The notes under the pieces are model-generated. The model did no database searches. It saw nothing but the letters and a program-made list of their open reading frames with translations, and was not told the origin of the DNA. A stretch of 64,000 nt of DNA from positions 248,001-312,000 of the forward strand of contig NZ_JAQSWB010000003.1 in the NCBI RefSeq assembly GCF_029266855.1, read 5' to 3'. This stretch comes from Fluviicola sp. (GTDB lineage: Bacteria; Bacteroidota; Bacteroidia; Flavobacteriales_D; Crocinitomicaceae). The position numbers were made by a program, and so were the translations under genes. How positions within the stretch are numbered: position 1 is the first letter of the stretch; every line of letters starts with the position of its first letter. Of the stretch, positions 50,176 to 59,540 are shown piece by piece.

Positions 50176-52484
50176 TCTATATCCAGAATAGTAAGTTTGG
50201 CAAATTTCAACAGCAAGGTTTTGGCTCCTGCGTGAGGGAAGAAGATCGTTGCTTTTCGGTCTACGCCGCTTCCTTCCAATTTCGTTACCTTTCCTTTTCC
50301 GAATCGTTCATGCTCTACATTGTAACCTACTTTGATATCAATGTTGGTATCTCCGGTGCCGGATTTTGAATTTAATTCCGACATACTTTTCAAACCTCTT
50401 GGGGCTGTTGTTTGAGTGCTTGTTGATCCCGGCATACGGTTTAGTCCCCCGGTGAAAGGTTTGTCAAAACCACCTCGACCGGAATTTAAAGACCGTCCTC
50501 CGCCTTGAGAGGCACCATAAGCGGTTTCAAAGCTTAAATAATCAGGATCGATTTCCGAAATGAACCTACTAGGTTCGGAGGAAATTAAATTCCCCCACTG
50601 AAAACGGGATGCTGCATAAGAGATCGTGCAGTTCTTTTCTGCTCTCGTAACAGCTACGTAAAATAAGCGTCTTTCTTCTTCCAGTTCCGTTCTTGAATTA
50701 ATAGAAAGTTGAGAGGGGAATAGATTCTCTTCCAAACCAACCAGGTAGACATGTTTAAACTCCAAACCTTTACTGGAGTGAATAGTCATCAGGCTTATTT
50801 TGTTTTTGTCCTCTTCTTTTTCATTATCAGCATCTGTCAGGAGTGCAACGTCAATCATGAAATCCGCTAAAGTAGCGGGATCGTCTTCTCCTCTTTGAAC
50901 TGTGAATTCTTTGATCGCTGCCAATAATTCTTCGATGTTCTGGTAACGTTCAACCTCTTCCGGACCTTTGTCTTTTTCAGAATAGAGCTCTTTCAAAATC
51001 CCCGAACTTTTTGCAATTGTCTGAGCCAACTGATATGCATTTTGAGAATTTAATTGCGCTGTGAAACTTTGAATCATGATCACAAACTCGGAGATCTTTT
51101 GTTTTGTGGCTGCCGGAATGGAAACCGGGTATTTACCAAATTCAGAAATAACATCCCAAATGGCCACATCGTGATGATTTGCTGCAATAATGATATTCTC
51201 CCAGGAAGTTTTTCCGATTCCGCGTTTCGGATAATTGATCACACGTTTAAGAGCTTCTTCATCTTTTTGGTTGGCGGTTAGGCGGAAGTATGCTAAGATA
51301 TCTTTGATCTCTTTGCGCTGATAAAATGAAAGTCCGCCGTAAATCTTGTAAGGAATATTCATCTTTCGAAGTGCTTCCTCGAATGCACGGGATTGACGGT
51401 TGGTTCTGTAAAGAATAGCAAAATCTGTCCAATCCCCGCTCTCCTGATGCTTGACATCAAAGATCTTATTTGCAATAATTCTACCCTCCTCATTATCCGT
51501 CATTGCGCGAACTACGCGAATCAGGTTTCCCTTATCATTATTTGTCCAGACACTTTTTTTGATCTGGTCTTTATTCTTCGAAATAACACTGTTTGCGGCA
51601 TCCACAATGTTTTGAGTACTGCGGTAATTTTGCTCCAGTTTATATAAATGATAATCCGGGTAATCGTTTCTGAAATTCAGGATGTTTTGAATATTCGCTC
51701 CACGGAATGAGTAGATACTTTGAGCATCATCCCCAACCACACAGATATTTTCATAAACAGCTGCCAATTTCTTTACAATCAAATACTGGGCGTAATTGGT
51801 GTCCTGGTACTCATCCACCAGAATGTATTTGAATTTATGCTGGTAATAGGAAAGAACATCCGGGAAATCGCGCAGAAGCACATTTGTTTGGTACAACAAA
51901 TCATCAAAATCCATTGCCCCGGCTTTGAAACATCTGACGGCATATGCTTTATAGATCCGGGCAAGATCCGGGCGCTGACTGATCTTGTCTTCTTCCATTA
52001 TCTCCGGATTCTGAGCGTAATCATCTGCAGAGAGCAAATTGTTCTTTGCTGCCGAGATGCGTCCGTAAACCATACTTGGTTTATAAATCTTATCATCCAG
52101 GTTGAGTTCCTTGATAATATCCTTCAGTAAGCTTTTCGTATCCTGAGTATCGTAAATAGTAAAGTTTTGAGGATAACCCAAGCGGTCTGCATTAATTCTG
52201 AGAATGCGTGCAAAAACCGAGTGAAAGGTACCCATTGTAATATTTTTCGCCTCGCTGGATCCGATAATTGAACCGATTCGTTCGGTCATTTCTTTTGCAG
52301 CTTTATTGGTGAAAGTAAGCGCTAAAATATTGAAGGGATCAATTCCGTGATCAATCATAAAAGCGATCCGCATGGTAAGTACCCTTGTTTTTCCGGATCC
52401 CGCTCCGGCGATCACCATCGTTGGTCCTTCAAAGTTCTCTACTGCAATGCGTTGACTTTCGTTTAATCCGTCCAAATAATTCAT
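50172..52484 (-). CDS. ATP-dependent DNA helicase UvrD/PcrA
   Basis: The 770-residue SF1A helicase has Walker A VIAGAGSGKTRVLTMRIAFM, motif Ia LALTFTNKAAKEMTERI, Walker B ILVDEYQDTNYAQYLIVKKL, motif III region DAQSIYSFRGANIQNILNF, motif IV LEQNYRSTQNIVDAANSVIS, and motif VI region LFYVAVTRAEKNCTISYAAS. The C-terminal tail ends in a Tudor-like domain typical of PcrA/UvrD (VGYNVEHERFGKGKVTKLEG). It acts in nucleotide excision and mismatch repair. Members in this phylum are often labelled uvrD or pcrA without clear distinction. Confidence 0.95.
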   Translation of the reverse strand: MNYLDGLNESQRIAVENFEGPTMVIAGAGSGKTRVLTMRIAFMIDHGIDPFNILALTFTNKAAKEMTERIGSIIGSSEAKNITMGTFHSVFARILRINADRLGYPQNFTIYDTQDTKSLLKDIIKELNLDDKIYKPSMVYGRISAAKNNLLSADDYAQNPEIMEEDKISQRPDLARIYKAYAVRCFKAGAMDFDDLLYQTNVLLRDFPDVLSYYQHKFKYILVDEYQDTNYAQYLIVKKLAAVYENICVVGDDAQSIYSFRGANIQNILNFRNDYPDYHLYKLEQNYRSTQNIVDAANSVISKNKDQIKKSVWTNNDKGNLIRVVRAMTDNEEGRIIANKIFDVKHQESGDWTDFAILYRTNRQSRAFEEALRKMNIPYKIYGGLSFYQRKEIKDILAYFRLTANQKDEEALKRVINYPKRGIGKTSWENIIIAANHHDVAIWDVISEFGKYPVSIPAATKQKISEFVIMIQSFTAQLNSQNAYQLAQTIAKSSGILKELYSEKDKGPEEVERYQNIEELLAAIKEFTVQRGEDDPATLADFMIDVALLTDADNEKEEDKNKISLMTIHSSKGLEFKHVYLVGLEENLFPSQLSINSRTELEEERRLFYVAVTRAEKNCTISYAASRFQWGNLISSEPSRFISEIDPDYLSFETAYGASQGGGRSLNSGRGGFDKPFTGGLNRMPGSTSTQTTAPRGLKSMSELNSKSGTGDTNIDIKVGYNVEHERFGKGKVTKLEGSGVDRKATIFFPHAGAKTLLLKFAKLTILDIE

Positions 52485-52651
52485 GTTTACAAAGTTAGAA
52501 CATTGAAGCTTTTAAACTAGAATATCGGAGGTGTAATTTCCTTAAAAGTTTAAACAGGCAGCAGTTATTAGTGAATATGCAATAGTTAATTACGATTAAT
52601 TGAAGTTAAATACGCCTGGTCATTGTTAAATAAATATACAAACGTCGCTAT

Positions 52652-52717
52652 ATCTATGCTTCATCTATGCTTCATCTATGCTTTATTTATACTTCAATCA
52701 TGCTTCAATCATGCGTG
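52652..52717. repeat. 11-bp minisatellite, six units
   Basis: Units read ATCTATGCTTC twice, ATCTATGCTTT, ATTTATACTTC, AATCATGCTTC, AATCATGCGTG in perfect 11-bp register. Units at the left end are near identical; those at the right have drifted. The spacing is close to one helical turn. Confidence 0.9.
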
Positions 52718-52831
52718 AAAAGTGGGGTGCCTATGCTACAACTATGTTATGTCCCTCGGCTATTCAGTCTTGACCAAAGCAGATCAAACAAATGATCGCT
52801 TCGGATCGAGTGAGCCAGAGCCTCAGTCTTC

Positions 52832-52847
52832 GTCCGCCGCGGCGGAC
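52832..52847. repeat. CCGCCGCGGCGG palindrome, copy 4
   Basis: GTCCGCCGCGGCGGAC is a perfect 16-bp palindrome. It shares its 12-bp core with 15907-15918, 16029-16040 and 31276-31287. Confidence 0.85.
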
Positions 52848-52979
52848 TATTGGCTTTTACTTAAAAACAAGGAATATTGATCAGCCGCAGCGAACTTGCG
52901 ATTGATTTATGCGGTATTATGGATCTTCGTAGTGGTGATTTCGTTTCTATTTTTACTTTTGGCAGGATTAAAGAAACGG

Positions 52980-54422
52980 ATGATGAATTTAAAGAAGCGT
53001 CTTGCTATTGGAATAACTTGTTTGACAACCTTGAGTACATGGGGACAAGTTGAAGGGATTCATCCCATTTCAAACGATTATCAAAAGCCTTCTGATCCCT
53101 TGGTGCTTCAAAAACTGGATCAATGGCAGGATAAGAAATTCGGAATTATTATTCATTGGGGATTGTATGCAGTACCCGGAATTATTGAATCGTGGTCTAT
53201 CTGTTCCGAAGACTGGATTACGCGAGATTCAACTTCCAATTACGAAGATTACAAGCGTTGGTATTTCGGATTGAAAGATTCGTTGAACCCTGTGCGCTTC
53301 AATCCTGAAAGATGGGCTGATATTTCGCGCAAAGCTGGAATGAGGTACCTGGTTTTTACAACGAAACACCACGATGGTTTTTGCATGTTCGATACCAAGC
53401 AAACGGACTTTAAAATTTCGGACGGACCATTTGCTTCCAATCCGAAAGCTGATGTATTGAAGCACGTTTTCTCAGCTTACAGGGACCAGGGATTTATGAT
53501 CGGGGCGTATTTTTCCAAGCCCGACTGGCACAATGAAAATTATTGGTGGCCTTTGTATGCAACTCCGAATCGGAACAACAATTACGACACGCGAAAACAC
53601 CCCTGGCGCTGGCAGCAATTCCAGGATTATACATTCAGACAGATCCAGGAGATTGCGACCGGTTACGGAGGTGTAGATATTTTATGGTTGGATGGCGGCT
53701 GGGTAAGACCGATGAATACCATTGATGAAGAGGTGTTGATGTGGGGAGCGCCAATCCCGCAGTGGAACCAGGAATTGGATATCGCTAAAATTGCAAACAT
53801 GGCCCGTTCAAATCAACCTGGATTGATCGTGGTAGACAGAACAGTTCAGGGGCCTTTTGAAAATTACCAAACTCCTGAACACACGATCCCCGAAAAGCGA
53901 ATTGAGAATCCGTGGGAAACCTGTATGCCATTGGGGAACGATTGGGGGTATGTACCGAATAACAATTGGAAATCTTCGGACCGGGTGATTCGCACGTTAG
54001 TTGAAGTAGTTGCCAAGGGCGGAAATTTATTATTGGGAGTAGGTCCGAAACCGGATGGAACATTTCCTCCCGAGGTGGAAGAAAAGTTGTTGGAAATAGG
54101 GAAGTGGCTGGATGTAAACGGTACTGCAATTTATGAAACGCGCAGTATGTATCATTACCAGGATGAGAAAGTGTTTTTCACCCAGTCCAAAGACGAGAAA
54201 ACGGCTTATTTATTCATTCCATCAGATTTAAATCCCGGGAAAGTAAGCTGGATAATCAATCTCCCTAAAAAAGGTTCCAAGATGATTTTTGTTCCAACAG
54301 GAGAAGTTATTCCGTATAAAATTATAGATCAGGAAGTAGAATTGACTTTACCACAAAAATGGATTCAAGCAAACAAGAATAACCCGGTTTGGGTGTTCAA
54401 ATTTGAGCAGGCTACCGAATAG
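52980..54422 (+). CDS. Alpha-L-fucosidase (GH29)
   Basis: The 480-residue enzyme hydrolyses alpha-linked L-fucose. It has a signal peptide (MMNLKKRLAIGITCLTTLST) and GH29 signatures: KFGIIIHWGLYAVPGIIESW, GMRYLVFTTKHHDGFCMFDT, and the nucleophile Asp at about residue 238 in VDILWLDGGW. I choose the ATG at 52980 (52983 is as good). A TTG start at 52896 would add a hydrophobic segment (LIYAVLWIFVVVISFLFLLL) upstream in the same frame; that would give a two-segment N-terminus and I consider it less likely. It converges on the GH3 gene, with 11 bp of overlap. Confidence 0.9.
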   Translation: MMNLKKRLAIGITCLTTLSTWGQVEGIHPISNDYQKPSDPLVLQKLDQWQDKKFGIIIHWGLYAVPGIIESWSICSEDWITRDSTSNYEDYKRWYFGLKDSLNPVRFNPERWADISRKAGMRYLVFTTKHHDGFCMFDTKQTDFKISDGPFASNPKADVLKHVFSAYRDQGFMIGAYFSKPDWHNENYWWPLYATPNRNNNYDTRKHPWRWQQFQDYTFRQIQEIATGYGGVDILWLDGGWVRPMNTIDEEVLMWGAPIPQWNQELDIAKIANMARSNQPGLIVVDRTVQGPFENYQTPEHTIPEKRIENPWETCMPLGNDWGYVPNNNWKSSDRVIRTLVEVVAKGGNLLLGVGPKPDGTFPPEVEEKLLEIGKWLDVNGTAIYETRSMYHYQDEKVFFTQSKDEKTAYLFIPSDLNPGKVSWIINLPKKGSKMIFVPTGEVIPYKIIDQEVELTLPQKWIQANKNNPVWVFKFEQATE

Positions 54423-57048
54423 TTAAAACTGTTCTCAGTTTCAGGTCTTTGGAAGAAGAACCGATAAGCAGTTCATAATCACCTGATTCAATCAATTCTT
54501 TCAGATCAGCAGAAACATGAGTGAAAAGTTCGGGAGTCAACGTGAAGGTTACTTGCTTGCTTTCTCCGGAGTTTAGCAGGATGCGCTGGAAACCTTTTAA
54601 TGCGATGACAGCTTGGGCTTGTTTGCTCAATTTGGTTTTCAGGTACAATTGAACGACTTCTTCACCGGATCTTTTTCCCGTATTCGTTAAGGTGAAAGAG
54701 AGGCTCGCGGATTCATTTTTTGCGATCTGTTGTTTATCCAATTTCAAATCAGCGTATGTGAATTGCGTATAACTTAAACCGAATCCGAAGGGAAAAAACG
54801 GTTCACCACTCAAGTTGTAATAATCATCACTCCTTCCGGTTGGCAAATGATTGTAAGTAAGCGGGAGCTGAGCTTCAGAAACGGGGAAGGTGACCGGTAA
54901 ACGTCCGGCAGGATTAATCTTTCCCGTAAGTAAATTCGCCACTGCAGGTCCACCTGCTTCGCCAGGATACCAAATGCTTACAATGGCATCTGCATCATTG
55001 ATCCATTCATTCATTGTTATTGCACTTCCACCAACCAGTAAAACAACTACCGGTTTTCCTGTTTTATGCAATTCCCGGATCAAACGTTCCTGGTTCCCGG
55101 GTAAACGCAAAGAAGCGCGATCCTGGAACTCTCCTTCATGAATACCGGCAACAATTACTGCCAAATCTGATTTCCCGGCTATTTTGACAGCATTTTTAAG
55201 TTCCGAATCAAACGAATCGTTCGATCCGTAATTCCAGATCAGGCGAATTTTACCGTTTCCTTTCGGCTCTTTGAATTCAATCCGGATGGGATAACGAGTG
55301 TCTTTTTTGAAGTTGAACGGAACCAAATCTTTATGATAGCTGACTTTTTCCCAGCGGTCGATAAATAACTCGTTATTGAGATAAAGCCGGTACCCGTCAT
55401 TTCCTTCCAGTCCGATTTCAATCTTTCCCGTTTGAGGCGCCAGCAGGTTTCCTTCCCATTTTGCAGAGTAGAAGTGATTATCCAATTCATTGGAAGGACC
55501 ATACAATGTCCAATTGAAATCTACCTCCAAATCGGTTCTGCTTACAAGAGGTTCACCCGAAAGATCGACGTTGTTGAAATAGGTTCCGGCCAAACCGCTT
55601 TTCCCATTGTTTTCGAGGTAATTGTTGGCAACGGGAAAATACAATGTATCGGAATAACTTACCAGTTCCCGGTAGTTTATGTGAATGGAATCTCCAAAGG
55701 TTTGTTTTAGTCCGTCCAGGATACTTACCGGTTTATTCCCCGGCCCGCTGTATCCACCTAATCTGACATGGCTTGCATCCGATCCGAAAAGTGCTATTGT
55801 GCGGACAGATGAATTCAGGGGCAAGACCTGTTTTTCGTTCTTTAATAAAACAAAGGATTTTTCTGCTGCCATTTGGGCAATTCTTTTCCCCTGAGAAGAA
55901 ACAGAATCCAATGATACAGGAATGGCGATATATGGATTTTCAAACAATCCCAATTCAAATTTCGCACGTAATACCCGCGAAACCGCATCGTTCAGGCGGT
56001 TGGTATCAACCTGCCCCGATTCGAAAGCAGGATAGAAAAGTGCTGCATGATTATAGTCTGTTTGGAAAATGACATCCAAACCACCTTCGAGTGCATGTTT
56101 TCCGCTCATTGCATAGTCGGCGGCAGTTTGATGTAAAACAACTTCACCACCAACTGCGTTTGCATCAGAAATCACAAAGCCCTTAAATCCCCATTCTTTT
56201 TTGAGTTTTTGATTCAGCAGCCAATCGTTTGCCGAACAAGCCGTTCCATTAAGTGAGTTATATGCCGTCATAATCGAACGGGCACCACCTTCCTTTATCA
56301 ACTTTTTGAAGGGGATAAAATGACTTTGCTCCAGGTACCATTCGCTCAGATGGATTGGATAACTGTCGCGACCACCTTCGCCCACATTTGCAACGAAGTG
56401 TTTGGGAGTTGTAATAATTCCAAGCTGTTCGAACGAGCGGATAAAAGCCAGTCCGATCTCAGTGCTTAAAAACGGATCTTCTCCGTAAGTCTCCTCCGTT
56501 CTTCCCCAGCGAACATCTGTTGCCAGGTTTACAACAGGTGAAAGGATTTGCCGGATCCCACGGATTTTGCATTCAGTTGCGATTTGTGTTGCAACCCGGC
56601 GAATAAGTAAAGTGTCCCAGCTTGCGGCTAAACCGATAGCCTGTGGAAAAGCCGTCGCACCATGTCTTACCAATCCGTGTAATGCCTCGTCAAAAGGGAT
56701 TATGGGAATTCCCAAACGGGTCCTGGTAACGAAATAGTTTTGCAGCTCATTGATTTTTTTGGCGAGAATAACAGCATCTTCAGTCGTATTGTAAGAGAGG
56801 AGTTGTCCGCCTGCATCGCCTTTTGACCCGGCACTGACCTGCAGACCGAAGATCCCGTGTTTTAATTTCCCACCGGTAGTATCTCCGTCCGAGGGAATCA
56901 TGAATACCTGCCAGAATTTTTCTTCAGTCGTCATCCGGCTCACCAGATCCCTGACGCGAAGTTCAACAGCTTGAGTCGAATCTCTGTAAAGTTGCGCGAA
57001 TCCGACCGTTCCCGGAATCAATAAGAGGAAAAAGAGGAGAAGTTTCAT
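54412..57048 (-). CDS. GH3 beta-glucosidase with PA14 domain
   Basis: The 878-residue enzyme has a signal peptide (1-18), a GH3 N-terminal domain with the nucleophile Asp295 in GFVISDANAVG, the VNLATDVRWGRTEETYGEDP block, a GH3 C-terminal domain into which a PA14 domain is inserted at about 480-620 (GLAGTYFNNVDLSGEPLV), and a C-terminal fibronectin III-like domain (TFTLTPELFTHVSADLKELI). Family members remove beta-linked glucose or xylose from oligosaccharides; specificity is not evident. Its stop overlaps the fucosidase stop by 11 bp. No SusCD pair is nearby, so this is not a classical polysaccharide utilisation locus. Confidence 0.92.
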   Translation of the reverse strand: MKLLLFFLLLIPGTVGFAQLYRDSTQAVELRVRDLVSRMTTEEKFWQVFMIPSDGDTTGGKLKHGIFGLQVSAGSKGDAGGQLLSYNTTEDAVILAKKINELQNYFVTRTRLGIPIIPFDEALHGLVRHGATAFPQAIGLAASWDTLLIRRVATQIATECKIRGIRQILSPVVNLATDVRWGRTEETYGEDPFLSTEIGLAFIRSFEQLGIITTPKHFVANVGEGGRDSYPIHLSEWYLEQSHFIPFKKLIKEGGARSIMTAYNSLNGTACSANDWLLNQKLKKEWGFKGFVISDANAVGGEVVLHQTAADYAMSGKHALEGGLDVIFQTDYNHAALFYPAFESGQVDTNRLNDAVSRVLRAKFELGLFENPYIAIPVSLDSVSSQGKRIAQMAAEKSFVLLKNEKQVLPLNSSVRTIALFGSDASHVRLGGYSGPGNKPVSILDGLKQTFGDSIHINYRELVSYSDTLYFPVANNYLENNGKSGLAGTYFNNVDLSGEPLVSRTDLEVDFNWTLYGPSNELDNHFYSAKWEGNLLAPQTGKIEIGLEGNDGYRLYLNNELFIDRWEKVSYHKDLVPFNFKKDTRYPIRIEFKEPKGNGKIRLIWNYGSNDSFDSELKNAVKIAGKSDLAVIVAGIHEGEFQDRASLRLPGNQERLIRELHKTGKPVVVLLVGGSAITMNEWINDADAIVSIWYPGEAGGPAVANLLTGKINPAGRLPVTFPVSEAQLPLTYNHLPTGRSDDYYNLSGEPFFPFGFGLSYTQFTYADLKLDKQQIAKNESASLSFTLTNTGKRSGEEVVQLYLKTKLSKQAQAVIALKGFQRILLNSGESKQVTFTLTPELFTHVSADLKELIESGDYELLIGSSSKDLKLRTVLTIR

Positions 57049-57164
57049 GTGATAAAATTACATTATTTGATTGATTTCAACATGAACCCTTATTCTCACT
57101 GATGATTCAGGATGAATTAGAGGTGAAGCGGATTTTCTTCTTTGAAAAGAAAAGTATATATTCG

Positions 57165-57180
57165 ATCAATCAATCAATCA
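57165..57180 (+). repeat. ATCA tetranucleotide repeat (four units)
   Basis: (ATCA)4 sits between a TATATTCG-like -7 sequence and the ATG at 57191. Simple repeats in a leader can change length by slippage. Confidence 0.75.
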
Positions 57181-57190
57181 AATTGTTGCC

Positions 57191-58111
57191 ATGAAAAATC
57201 TTTTACTTAGTTCCATTCTCTTGTTTTCTTCCATCAGCTTTTCGCAATTGATGCGCAGTGAAGTGTATGATTTTTCTGTGGGGAATTATTACGGAGTAGT
57301 TAGAAAATCTAATGCTCCTTCTAGTGGCATACAATCGCCAATTATATCAGGTTATCAAATGTTTCATATTTTGACCAAACAACTTTCAGTTACAGGTGAT
57401 TCGGTTACTTATTCAGCTCAAAGACAATCTTATATTCCGGCATTACCGAACGGATCCGGTGGAGGCACGCCCCCAAGTTATTCGATAGACACGTTTACGT
57501 TTATACACACGGATTTAAACACCCCGTTTTCACCTGAAATTTGGGATCATGTTTTTGGAAATACTGCTACCCATTTTTGGGACGCAGACACGAATGAATG
57601 CTATCTGTCACTTGATACCCTAATTCCTTCTCCATGGTGTTTCAATAATTCCGGACAGGCATATCATTTTGGAATGCATCCTGACAATATAGATTCTTGC
57701 GACCTTGAGTCACTGATTTCTGATTACTATGCTTATTCACATGCGGGTGGTCCTTATGGGGGGAAGCAACGTCCCGGAGATCCCACAGAATTCACTATTT
57801 TGTATGAGTTATTTTATGTAGTTCACAACGGTATTGAATGTGGCCAATTTCCTGATTTCTTTTTAGGACTGGGAGATTATCAGCAGTTATCAATTGAAAT
57901 TTATCCTAATCCGGTTAACGATAAACTTACAATCCGGGGAGTTGAATCCATTCAATCGTTTTTAGTAACGACTTCAGACGGAAAAACGGTGGGGGAAGTG
58001 ACTCTTGAAAATGGGACTGTTATTGATGTGAGCAATCTTCAGAAAGGAATTTATTTTTTACACCTGACAGATTTCTCAGGGAGAAAGGGAACTATTCGTT
58101 TTGTGAAATAA
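57191..58111 (+). CDS. T9SS-sorted secreted protein
   Basis: The 306-residue protein has a signal peptide (MKNLLLSSILLFSSISFSQ), an extracellular region of about 215 residues with no recognisable domain (a Cys-containing block near CYLSLDTLIPSPWCFNNSG) and a type A T9SS tail (IEIYPNPVNDKLTIRGVESI ... GIYFLHLTDFSGRKGTIRFV). The function is unknown. It stands alone; the leader carries an ATCA simple repeat directly upstream. Confidence 0.8.
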   Translation: MKNLLLSSILLFSSISFSQLMRSEVYDFSVGNYYGVVRKSNAPSSGIQSPIISGYQMFHILTKQLSVTGDSVTYSAQRQSYIPALPNGSGGGTPPSYSIDTFTFIHTDLNTPFSPEIWDHVFGNTATHFWDADTNECYLSLDTLIPSPWCFNNSGQAYHFGMHPDNIDSCDLESLISDYYAYSHAGGPYGGKQRPGDPTEFTILYELFYVVHNGIECGQFPDFFLGLGDYQQLSIEIYPNPVNDKLTIRGVESIQSFLVTTSDGKTVGEVTLENGTVIDVSNLQKGIYFLHLTDFSGRKGTIRFVK

Positions 58112-58422
58112 GTTGCTGTCAGGAATTCGCATTCGTCAAAAGAAAGAATGATTTCTTGACTTTGTAAATTGAAACAGTTTATCAAATGATATTCAGATGG
58201 TTGGGTTCTACTGGTCTGAGGTATTCACAAATAAATATTTTCGAACGATCCGATTAACGGATTATTTCCCTCCGGAAACCTTCCATAAAAAAGATTAAAA
58301 AAAATTTCATCCAATTAAATTGTTCTTACCTTTGGTATAGCGCCCCACTTCTGAGCGGAAAAATAAAACCCCGGAAGCTTCTGTAATTATTTAGTTAAAC
58401 CTTTAAGTTTTAAGTATTAAGC
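58112..58422. other. Gap with probable promoter of the KAS III-type gene
   Basis: No gene is visible. TACCTTTG at 58327-58334 fits the -7 consensus for the synthase gene at 58423, with a leader of about 82 bases that includes a short GC-rich part near 58341. No terminator for the upstream gene is evident. Confidence 0.5.
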
Positions 58423-59484
58423 ATGAAAAGTGTAATTACAGGTATCGGACGATACATTCCTACAGTAGTTAAAACAAACAGTGATTTTGCACTTCATAAA
58501 TTTTATGATGAGCACCAGGAAGCTATTCCATTAAGACCCGAGGTTATTGCAAAGAAATTCGAAACCATTACCGGTATCGAAGAAAGAAGATATGCCACTG
58601 CTGATCTGAACTGTTCTGATATGGCAACGATCGCAGCTGAGGATGCAATCCGGGATGTGAATTGTGACCGGGAAACGATCGACCAGATCATAGTAGCTCA
58701 TAATTTTGGTGATGTTATTAAACACACCATTCAAACGGATATGATCCCATCCATTGCATCACGGGTAAAGCATAGTCTTGGGATCAAAAACCCCAACTGT
58801 GTGGCGTACGACCTGATCTTCGGTTGCCCAGGCTGGTTGCAGGGCTTAATCCAGGCACACGCATTTATCCAGGCAGGAATGGCAAAGAAATGTTTGGTGA
58901 TCGGTGCGGAAGCATTGAGCCGTGTATTGGATCAGCATGACCGGGACAGCATGATCTTTTCGGACGGAGCAGGGGCAACCATTCTCGAGCAGCAGGATTC
59001 CGACTCCGGGATACTTTCCTTTAGTGCCCAAAGTCACTGCGAAGATGAGGTAACTTATCTGAATTTGGGCAAATCCAATTTCCCCGAATCGGACCCACGG
59101 ATTCGCTACGTGAAAATGAAGGGACGTAAAGTATATGAATACGCGATCAAAAATGTGCCCGTTGCCATGAAAGATTGTTTAGATAAAGCAGGTGTATCCA
59201 TCCGGGATGTAAAGAAAATATTCATTCACCAGGCAAACGAAAAGCTCGACGAAGCGATTGTCCGGGAACTATTCAAACTTTATGACATCCAGGAAATGCC
59301 GGAACACCTTATGCCGATGAATATTCATAAGCTTGGAAACAGTTCGGTGGCAACCATTCCTACCTTATTAAGTATGGTGAAACGGGAAGAGATGAACGGG
59401 TATAAAATTACAGCGGGAGATATTGTTTTGTTTGCTTCCGTCGGAGCAGGTATGAATATCAATGCGGTTTGTTACCAGGTTTAA
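58423..59484 (+). CDS. 3-oxoacyl-ACP synthase III family (KAS III-type) protein
   Basis: The 353-residue enzyme has the KAS III catalytic triad: Cys135 in FGCPGWLQG, His269 in IFIHQANEKLDEA and Asn306 in KLGNSSVATIP. KAS III condenses an acyl-CoA with malonyl-ACP to start fatty acid or polyketide chains. The extra N-terminal length and the substitution of the usual GP before the active Cys differ from housekeeping FabH, so it may serve a secondary acyl product such as an ornithine lipid or pigment tail; that is inference. It stands alone between two T9SS genes. Confidence 0.88.
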   Translation: MKSVITGIGRYIPTVVKTNSDFALHKFYDEHQEAIPLRPEVIAKKFETITGIEERRYATADLNCSDMATIAAEDAIRDVNCDRETIDQIIVAHNFGDVIKHTIQTDMIPSIASRVKHSLGIKNPNCVAYDLIFGCPGWLQGLIQAHAFIQAGMAKKCLVIGAEALSRVLDQHDRDSMIFSDGAGATILEQQDSDSGILSFSAQSHCEDEVTYLNLGKSNFPESDPRIRYVKMKGRKVYEYAIKNVPVAMKDCLDKAGVSIRDVKKIFIHQANEKLDEAIVRELFKLYDIQEMPEHLMPMNIHKLGNSSVATIPTLLSMVKREEMNGYKITAGDIVLFASVGAGMNINAVCYQV

Positions 59485-59510
59485 TTCCAACCTTTTTGAC
59501 AACCCGTATC

Positions 59511-59530
59511 TATGAGGTATTAACCTCATA
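59511..59530 (+). promoter_or_regulatory. Short dyad upstream of the T9SS gene
   Basis: TATGAGGT and ACCTCATA form an 8-bp dyad with a 4-base gap, 11 bases before the ATG at 59541. It could be an operator or leader hairpin; no T tract follows. Confidence 0.3.
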
Positions 59531-59540
59531 AATCATCCAC

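Larger units (their letters stand above)
52485..52895. other. Intergenic stretch with minisatellite and palindrome
   Basis: I see no gene in this stretch between the helicase and fucosidase genes. It contains the 11-bp tandem repeat (52652-52717) and a CCGCCGCGGCGG palindrome (52832-52847). Weak AT-rich promoter-like sequence for the helicase lies immediately upstream of 52484. Confidence 0.7.

Noticed and set aside
52652-52717. CRISPR-like array
   Set aside because: Units are 11 bp with no spacers, so this is a minisatellite, not a CRISPR array; no cas genes are present.
52980-57048. Polysaccharide utilisation locus
   Set aside because: The two glycosidases converge and have no SusC/SusD pair or regulator nearby.
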